Shown: piece by piece, positions 56,927-64,000 of the stretch
Layout: the number at the start of each line of letters is the position of its first letter
How positions within the stretch are numbered: position 1 is the stretch's first letter
From: Dentipellis sp. KUC8613
Taxonomy: Eukaryota; Basidiomycota; Agaricomycetes; Russulales; Hericiaceae
DNA length: 64,000 nucleotides
Reading direction: 5' to 3'
Assembly (NCBI GenBank): GCA_002286715.1
Contig: NSJX01000033.1
Coordinates: 268,897 to 332,896, forward strand
Translations under genes and position numbers: made by a program
The notes under the pieces: model-generated
Database searches by the model: none
Told to the model about the DNA's origin: nothing
The model's input: only the letters and a program-made list of their open reading frames with translations

Positions 56927-57389
56927 ATGTTCCCCTCGCTGCCCACCCTCAGCGCCGCCGCGCGCGTGCTCACGGGCCCGTTCAAGCGCGCCCAGCAGGG
57001 CCTCTACCACGGCGCGATGAAGCAGTACGGCAACAACGTGCCCTTCTCCAAGCACAAGACACGCCGCACCTGGCTGCCCAACGTCCACTCGAAGCGCCTC
57101 TTCTCGGACGCACTCGGCGTGAACGTGCGCGTCAAGCTGTCCACCCGCGCGCTCAAGACCATCAACAAGGTGCGTCGTGCGTGTCCTGCGAGGCTGATCC
57201 ACCCGGTGCTGAAATTAGGGTCTGGTGTGGTGCGTGCAGTACGGCAGCTTCGACCAGTACGTCCTGCAGACCAAGTCGGAGCTCCTCGGCTGGGAGGGCA
57301 TGCGGCTGCGCATGCTCGTGCGCGAGGCTCTCGAGCGCAAGGCGCGGGCGGAACCCCTCGCCTCGCCGCCATCATCATCATCACCATAG
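56927..57389 (+). CDS. mitochondrial large-subunit ribosomal protein bL28m
   Basis: Two exons, 56927-57169 and 57240-57389, giving 130 aa. The N-terminus is basic and amphipathic, as in a mitochondrial presequence. The block GLYHGAMKQYGNN, KHKTRRTWLPNV with KRLFSDALG and LSTRALKTINK matches the bacterial L28 fold in its mitochondrial form (MRPL24/MRPL28 group). The C-terminus ends in a short Ser/Pro tail with a TCA-codon run. The ATG at 56927 is the first downstream of the promoter. Divergent neighbour 55153-56638. Confidence 0.92.
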
Positions 57390-60300
57390 CACACGCGCGC
57401 AGTATGGTATGTGCGCCCCGTCGCTCCCACCGCATTTCCTCACAGATGTCCAGGCTCCCCGGGCCGCTCCTCCCCCTTCACATATCGATACGCCCTCCTG
57501 TAATCCCGCGATATAGATCTCTGTTCATCTGCATCTCCCTCCGTCGTTTTTTCGTTCAGGTGCCAAGCGCCGTGTGCCGCACGCCCGTGCTGGGTTTCCT
57601 CTTGCGGCGCCAGCCCGGTATCGAGCACCGTCGAACGCCCACGGCTTTTCGCGCTGTCACCAGTGTCAGAGTCAGACCCTGGCTTCGCCCCCGCCGCCCC
57701 CGGATCTTCATGCATCATGCTTCGCGTCTGCACCCATAACGTGGTTCGCGAAGCGCGGCGTAGGTAAGGGCGTCGCAAACGCCGTCGCAGCTGCCCAAAC
57801 TGCTTCTCAGCTGCCCAAACTGCTTCTCAGCTGCCCAAAACTGCTTCCCAGCTGCCCAAAACTGCTTCTCAGCTGCCCAAAATGCTTCTCAGGCCCCACG
57901 TCTCCTGCCTTATGTGTCCGCGCGTTCCCCGATCCCGTCACACATGACAGGCAGCTCGGGCTCAGAGCTGCGCTGTTACTTATCTGGTCCTGCGACGCGG
58001 AGGTTGCTGTTGGGTCCGGATCTTTGCTTTGCTCTGCTTCGTGGGTGAGCGGTCAGCGATAGGCGTACGTGTTACGACTGGATTGTGTTGCGAGCTTGAC
58101 CTTGCAACGGATGGGTGTGTATGACTCACGACCGTGCATCAGTCTACGGGTACGGTAGGCTGGACCCCGGATTTGCGCGCCAGGTATCTTGGCGGTCGCG
58201 GAGGGACTGCAATCGCGAGCTTGACGTGGCGTCGCGGAAAGAGTAATGCAGCTCCAATGCGTCCGCTCCTCCGTGCGCATTTCTGCCTCGCACGCGTCTC
58301 CGGGAGCTAAAGCTACAGTAACAGGTCTTGCTAGATCTAGAGTGGCTTTTCGAGTCTTTGTGCTTAGCCTTAGCCTGGCGTCGGGCCAGCGTCGGGCGAC
58401 CCGGCTTCGGACGTCACAGTACTCGAGTACTAGTCACCGCCGATTGTGGCGAGCACGAGATCTAGCGCGGGTATGATATATATCTGCGCCCCAATCGAGC
58501 GATGCGCGCGCCCCTTTGGCATCCGACGCACGACGCACGACGCACGACGTAAGTACGCGTGACGTCTTGATCCCGCCCACGCATCCGGACCCATATACGC
58601 ACCTGATATACCTACCGGACCCCCGCCGGCGACTGCACTCGTACGTAACGACTCGAACGCGTTCTAGATCCCCCGCTCGTTAACGTTGACGTTCACGGTC
58701 ATTTTGCAGTAACCTTCGAGATCGTTTTTCGAGCGGCCCCGAGGCGGGCATGAGGTTAAATTTTGGTTTGGACCGGCGGAGCTGGGGGTTTGGATGGACG
58801 GGTGCTCGACGTCAGCGTTGACGTTAACGGTTAACGGTTAACATCGATGTCGATGTCGATGTCAAGTGCCGATGCGGGGTAGCGCGTCTCCTTCGATGTC
58901 TTCGACGACTTCGATATCGACGTCGAGGCCAAACAACAAAAAAAGTACTAGCAACTGGCCCTATACGCCAATTGCACCCGCCCCGTCTCCAAGCTCAAGC
59001 TCAAGCTCAGCCTCAAAATCCAGTCAACGCATACACGTCCTGATCCCGACGCCCTACACGCCCGCCGTGTTCTGTAGCCGCATCATCACCTGCAGCTGCG
59101 CACCCGACCTACACCCAATCCCAAAGCGGCCATCTACACCTCCCCGGCCCGCCGCAGCGCTCTGCTTCCCACCGCAGTCGCGTGCCCCGCGCGGTACGTA
59201 ACATCTGTAGTCTGCAGGTTTCATTTGCTGACTCCCACCTGTAGACCCCACCCGTGAAGTGCGCTCTATCGTGGATCATACAGTGTTTCTCGGGCCGCTC
59301 CGAGGACAGGTCACAGCGGAGGTCCCGTCGAGCATGAGCCGGCGGGGCTCGGTATCACATTGGAACGAACGGACGCTCGAGAGCTGGGAAGGTAAGTGTG
59401 GGGAAGCTACATGCGTCACGGTACCCCGCATCTTCGCCTTCTCGAGCTTCGACATCGTACGAGTCGCGCGTAACGCGTAAAGAGCCTAAGCTCCGTGCGC
59501 CCGTAAGTATGTAATATTACTGCGCTCGTGCTTTATGTACGAGTATTGACACCGTGGGCGTTGCGACGTTAGGCTGCCGCATTGGTGTGGGTTATAGTGC
59601 TGCTGCTTAGTGAATGCAGACGCGGGCGATCGCGAGACCAGATCTAGAGGAGATTCAGACGCGTGCGTCGCCCGGATCATAGCGCTAGCGTCTACTTCTA
59701 TATCTATGTGTACTCACACCTCTGCCAGAAGGGGCATCTCGCGCGCGTGTACCCACGCGTGCATATGCGTTGTGCACTAGCGTACGTACAACCCATCCAT
59801 CCACTCGTCCACCTATTCATCCATACCCCCATCCATCCCGAAGCTTCCACCCCGATGCCCGATGCGCCCACATCCTATACCACATGTATATGCCAGCAGC
59901 AGGCAAGTAAGCACTACAGCTATCGCTGGCCACTGCCAGGCCTCGGCCGGCTCTCGCGTGATTCTCACTTGCCTTCTCGCATAGATACGTACACGTACGC
60001 GGAGCTGTCAGCCGCGGCGCCGGATTCCTGTTCGCGGATTGCCAACCTTGAAGCTTAATGGCTATCCCATCGAGATATCCGGATCCCCTTGCCTTCCCTC
60101 GCGCGCGTCGTTTACTTCTGTTCCCCCCCTTGGCTTCTCGGGTCCTGCCTGCTTCGGCTCGTCTCTCCGTGCGGGTCTCACAGCTTCTTTTTTGTTTGTT
60201 TTTCGGGTGCCGGCCGCTTCAAGGCGCCCCTGGTCTTCCCCGCCGCTTCGCTCGTCCCCGTCCCTCTCCCCGTGGGGAATCTGTCAACGGGATCCGATCG

Positions 60301-60834
60301 GAGATGGTGTGCATGATGTTTATGTTTATGTAAATAGACTGTGCGGGTGCGCGTGGGTGCGCGTGCGGCGGGGTGCTATATGTGGTTGTGGGTTGCCGGA
60401 TGTGGGACAAGTCGGGCGGTCTCGGTGCCGCGGGTGACTACTGACTGGATGGTGGTTGGTGTTGAGGCGCGTTATCTCAAGCTTTTCATGAGCCGGCGGG
60501 GTAAGCACGGAACAGATGTAATCTATACTGATATCCTGCGGCGTGATAGGTATCCATAACCATGGCATGTCGTCTTGCGGTCGCACGCTGCAGCCGCAGG
60601 CGCCTGCTTTGCGATTATCTGGGGCTCGAGTCTAGAGTCAAGTTTCGCCGGGGATCTGATACTGCTCAGTACACTGTACAGGCACGAAGCCGGGCTGGGA
60701 CACGTCATAGTGCGTGCATTTGCCCTTGATCTTCTTTCATATGCTGCGGCTTTGGCCGTTGTGCAAGCTAGTGTGAATATTGACGCGCGTATAATCTAGG
60801 TTACACTTCGCGAAAGAGCAGGCTTAGATCCCGG
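57390..60834. other. 3.4-kb gene-poor region
   Basis: No frame shows a domain, a splice pattern or family similarity. It contains a 20-bp tandem repeat (57788-57891), a short GACGCAC heptamer run near 58530-58555, and TTAACGG and GATGTC runs near 58815-58865. It ends at the first LTR. Confidence 0.5.
57788..57891. repeat. 20-21-bp tandem repeat, five copies
   Basis: Unit CAGCTGCCCAAACTGCTTCT, with one-base length variation in the A run and single substitutions, starts at about 57788 and repeats five times. No gene overlaps it. Confidence 0.9.
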
Positions 60835-61128
60835 TGTTGTTTCAGGCTAGAGATACGCAGTATCGCTCAGCGCAGGAAGAAAGACGCTAAATTAAATATA
60901 TATACCTAGAGATACGCAGTATCGCTACGGGTTCGTAAGTAAACGGCAACACAATATGAGAATGGGAACCGGCTCACCTCAGCGCAGGAAGAAAGACGCT
61001 GAGGTGGGCGGTATACACGAGGTGCGTACGAGAGGGGCGACACGGAAAAGTCCGTGAAACTGTACATATCCTAACTACACGTTGTACGCTAGTACGAAAC
61101 TGTCCGTATGGCGTACTGACCCACAACA
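60835..61128 (-). mobile_element. 3' LTR of the Ty1/copia element
   Basis: The 294-bp segment starts TGTTGT and ends ACAACA (perfect 6-bp terminal inverted repeats). On the minus strand it directly follows a polypurine tract (GAGGGGGAG, 61129-61137) after the pol stop codon, as expected for a 3' LTR. It contains two direct copies of CTAGAGATACGCAGTATCGC (about 60848 and 60906). Confidence 0.75.
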
Positions 61129-61136
61129 CTCCCCCT

Positions 61137-63421
61137 CAGATAGCCATAAGTCCTAAATCCATAACAAAAGAAGTGTGCTTAGCTCGAGGTAAAGCCTTCG
61201 TCATAATATCTGCCACATTCTCCGCAGTCGGAGCATACTCCAACCTAATACTCTTCCTCTCAACGTGCTCCCTAATAAAATGATACTTGATATCAACGTG
61301 CTTTGTCCGAGCGTGATAAACGTGGTCCTTCGACATTGAAATGCTGGCCTGGTTGTCGCAGTGGAGAATCATCGCGGATGATAGACCAAAGTCGAGTTCT
61401 TTCAGGAGGCTGCGCAGCCACAACACCTCTTTCGTGGCGTGCGCGATGGCGATGTACTCGGCGACGGCGGTGGAATCGGCCACGGTCGGCTGCTTCTTTG
61501 AGCTCCATGAGATGACGCTGCCGGCGAGGAAGAACGCGTAACCCGAGACTGATCTGCGCGCGTCAGGATCGCTGCCGTGGTCAGCGTCGGTGTAGCCAAC
61601 AGGGACGCGTTGCGGCAGGTCTCCCCCGTACACGAGAGCCAGGTCCAAGGTTCCCTTGATGTACCGAAGGACTCGCTTCGCCGCTGCGAGGTGTGCTCGT
61701 CCGGGGTTCGCCATGAACTGGGATAGGGACTGGACGGTGTACGCGAGATCCGGGCGCGTTGCCATGGACGCGTACATGACGGCGCCGACGATGGAAGAGT
61801 ACTCGTTACCTTTCATGTCGTCGATCTCGTCCTGAGTGGTGGGGCATTGCGCCTTCGAGAGGTGTACGGCTGGGTCCATGGGCGTGGAGACGGGGTTGCA
61901 GTTTTCCTGTTACGACCTGATACGAGCACATGACTGACCTATGGCACCTGACTTCGTCTTGGACTATTACTAATTTCCTTTCGTATTATTGATACGCTGA
62001 CTGATACTGTACTATTCTTATCCGCCAGTACCATCCCATCCCCTTATCTCCTATCTCTACCACTTGCACTGGCGATGACCCACCGGCCCTAAACCCACTG
62101 TACTATAAGTATGACGACTCCAGTAGCTACAATCCTTAGCTTGTTCTCCTAAGTGTAGTACTCAATACACTGGGTTCTCATCTATCCCTTCGCTCTCGCT
62201 TGGTCTGACAGGCTAGGCTCTCTATACCACAAGGCGTCTCCTTGTGCGTGAGTGTAGGAGTACCAAGGCCCGTGACCTGTCTCGGTCATCGGTCCTTACA
62301 TTTCCATCTGGAAGCGCTTGAGCACGTTTCGCAGATAGTGCGTCTGCGACAGCGTGATCGTCTTCTCGATGGGGTTGCGTGAGACTGACATACCCAGCAT
62401 CAAATGGGGTTCCCCGAGCTCCACAGTCTCAAAAGGTAATGTCTGAGCGGCCATCCTTGGTCGTTCGATAATAGACGCACGGGTCCGAGAGCGAGCGCGT
62501 GAAGCCGATCGAGCGCAGCGCGCGGTCAAGCATCTTGTTCCACACGCGGCCCGACTGCTTCAAGCCATAGATGGACTTCAGTAAGTGCAGGACCCAATCT
62601 TCTTTACCTTCAACGACAAAACCCTCGGGCTGACGCATATAGATCTCTTCGTCAAGGGTCCCGTTGAGGTAAGCGGATTTCACGTCGACCTGTTCTAGGA
62701 TCCAGCCTTCGGTTGCAGCAAGCGCGAAGACCAGTCGAAACGATTCGAAACGGGCAACGGGTGAGTGCGTCTCGTTGTAATCGACTCCGGGACGTTGAGA
62801 GAAGCCTTGGGCGACGAGGCGAGACTTGTAGCGCACAGGTATGTCGAGTTGGTTCTTTTTGAGCCTGTACGTCCACTTACAGCCAATAGCGACACGCCCG
62901 TCCGGAAGAGGAACGAGCTCCCACGTTCCGTTATCTTCGAGCGTCGTGAACTCCTCCCCCATGCTTCCCTTCCACTTTGGCCTCTGCGGACTCCGCATCG
63001 CTTCGCGGTACGTCCGTGGCTCATCCTCAGCCATGAAAAGCACAAGATCGGGGCCGTAAACGAGCGATAGAAGAGCGTGCTCGATTGCGAGGTGGATCTC
63101 CTCGCTCTCCGGGTCATTCTCTTCGGTATCTTCGCTCTCGATAGTGCGTGTCTCCGCCTCCTCTTCATCCTCTTCGTTTTCGCTAATCGCTTCTGCTCCC
63201 CCTTCGCGAGCTGCGACTTCCGCTTCGCGTGCAAGATGTCGTGCAAGACGCTGCTCGCGAATCTCGCGATTACGTGCGGTCTGTGCGGCAGCGGCGGCGG
63301 CCTGTGCGTCTGCGCGCTGCTTAAGGGCGCTCGGTACAGGGATGCGAGTGCTTTGGCAGGGTGGAGGGGCAGGTTGTAAGGGGCGCGGGGGGTCTCTTGA
63401 AGCACACCGTGCACTACACAA
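61137..63421 (-). pseudogene. Ty1/copia pol remnant (RT and RNase H), inactivated
   Basis: Minus strand. The reverse-transcriptase part (63421-62430) has the copia RVT_2 pattern: WKGSMGEEF, GCKWTYRLKKN, RLVAQGFSQ, DVKSAYLNG and SIYGLKQSGR. The frame stops at 62429. A shifted frame resumes with ELGEPHLMLGMSV and LKRFQM, so the segment that should carry the catalytic Asp-Asp motif is missing. The RNase H part (61907-61137) includes NPVSTPMDP, MATRPDLAY, YTDADHGSD and ADSTAVAEY and ends just before the polypurine tract. A 393-bp solo LTR interrupts pol between the two parts. Integrase and gag are absent from the window. It cannot be autonomous. Confidence 0.88.
61908..62300. mobile_element. solo LTR of another family inserted in the copia pol
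   Basis: 393 bp from TGTTACGACC to GGTCCTTACA (imperfect terminal inverted repeats, TG...CA ends). It is flanked by the 5-bp direct repeat TTTCC at 61903-61907 and 62301-62305. Removing the insert and one repeat restores the pol reading frame (QMEN then CNP). No internal domain is present, so this is a solo LTR left by LTR-LTR recombination. A TATA-like TACTATAAG lies near 62100. Confidence 0.9.
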
Positions 63422-63599
63422 GACTCAGTTATATTACTGAAGCGTGCGGTATGCGAGGTGTACAAAGTTAGAGATGCGCGCCCTAGTGGGCGCGCGTACA
63501 ATATATAGGTGGCTGGCTCCGGTATTAAACCGGAGCCCGAAACGAGCAAGACGCGTCGTACGAATAGGGAAGGTGCTTATATAATATGGAGGCGTTACA
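63422..63599 (-). mobile_element. probable 3' LTR of a second LTR element
   Basis: On the minus strand TGTAACGCC begins at 63599, directly after a purine run (GAGGGGGC, about 63602-63610), as an LTR after a polypurine tract. A TATA-like ATTATATAAG follows within 30 nt. The lower boundary is uncertain: about 63421, or 63375 if a TGTAAG there is the matching end. It abuts the copia pol. Confidence 0.45.
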
Positions 63600-63869
63600 C
63601 ATGCCCCCTCAAGCGAAGGCCGTAGGGCGGAGCGATACAGGATAGAATGAAAATTAGCGGGCTGGCCCGCGTGCGCGAATACGAGGTGGTTGACGAAGCC
63701 ACCATCCAGAAACAAGAAAATAAAATGGAGGATTGGCAACCTTTCGGTTGCCGCTGTCCATAGACTGCGTAGTCCTTAGGATAGAGATAGGGCGAGCATA
63801 GCTCGCCAGGATGGTGACGTCGGGCACGTCGCAGGTGCTGCGGGAGCCGCGAGGGCCGCTTCGCAAGCG
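63476..63869. other. series of short perfect hairpins
   Basis: Six perfect inverted repeats with 5-9-bp stems and 2-5-nt loops occur in 400 bp: 63476-63495, 63515-63537, 63657-63670, 63735-63752, 63791-63807 and 63857-63869. Stems are GC-rich and all different in sequence. They span the LTR-like segment and the untranslated tail of the second element. Confidence 0.65.
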
Positions 63870-63892
63870 CTGCGCCAGCGTTCCACCGCAAG

Positions 63893-64000
63893 TCAAGCGG
63901 GGTTTGCTTCGCCAGTGGACTGCGCGGTTTGGAATTCCTCCCGCTCGTCGACGATCATGTCGTCAGTGCGAGCGGGCGACTTGGGTGCTGGCTTCGACGA
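63893..64000 (-). CDS. C-terminus of an open reading frame cut by the window edge
   Basis: From the right edge, 35 codons read in frame to a TGA at 63895-63893. They are charged and acidic (PAPKSPARTDDMIVDEREEF). Its place, about 290 nt before a polypurine-like tract and LTR on the same strand, suggests the end of the second element's polyprotein, but no domain is visible. Confidence 0.35.
   Translation of the reverse strand, partial: SSKPAPKSPARTDDMIVDEREEFQTAQSTGEANPA

Noticed and set aside
1..64000. CRISPR arrays, bacterial operons, rRNA genes
   Set aside because: None seen; direct repeats present are microsatellites, LTR parts or short tandem repeats.

Overview
The window is nuclear DNA of a filamentous basidiomycete, most likely an Agaricomycete and possibly one of the Polyporales (inference). 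The reasons are short canonical introns (about 47-66 nt) in nearly every gene, GC-rich coding DNA, several single-exon F-box/LRR-like proteins of the basidiomycete type, a CAP59-type glycosyltransferase, CFEM and CAAX-protease genes, and nested LTR retrotransposon debris at the right edge. No bacterial or organellar features were seen.

Layout. 0.5-2.2 kb: Ste24 CAAX protease. 2.9-7.5 kb: two tandem F-box paralogs. 7.9-19.1 kb: two alpha/beta hydrolases of the hormone-sensitive-lipase type flank three copies (A, B, C) of one short-chain dehydrogenase/reductase (SDR); a fourth copy (D) lies at 26.5-27.7 kb. 19.5-23.9 kb: a divergent pair, a CAP59/CMT1-type mannosyltransferase and an SGNH-like type II membrane protein, both plausibly acting on secreted glycans. 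24.4-25.9 kb: a four-TM protein. 31.7-38.0 kb: two genes (E, F) with an MLKL/HeLo-like four-helix-bundle N-terminus, with ribosomal protein eL34 between them; a third member (G) is at 52.4-54.6 kb. 38.4-45.3 kb: F-box protein, ribosomal protein eL31, GPI-anchored CFEM protein, dual-specificity phosphatase. 46.7-51.2 kb: GABA/amino-acid permease and GPI11 (PIG-F). 54.8-57.4 kb: an intron-containing tRNA-Cys, an F-box-like protein and mitochondrial ribosomal protein bL28m. 57.4-60.8 kb: gene-poor. 60.8-64.0 kb: a dead Ty1/copia element with a solo LTR of another family inside it, abutting a third LTR element that runs off the window.

The most interesting system is the E/F/G family. Exon lengths and phases are almost identical over the first seven exons. 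They encode a putative membrane-active cell-death bundle followed by an uncharacterised, kinase-like region. In E and G the DNA changes abruptly, at the same homologous point (intron 5/exon 6), from normal CpG content to almost none. The reading frames nevertheless stay open through many correctly spliced exons. F stops soon after the switch point and has a short unrelated tail.

Exon models were built by hand from splice consensus, phase continuity and paralog comparison. Where exon lengths agree between paralogs the models are firm; family names rest on motif recognition, not on searches.
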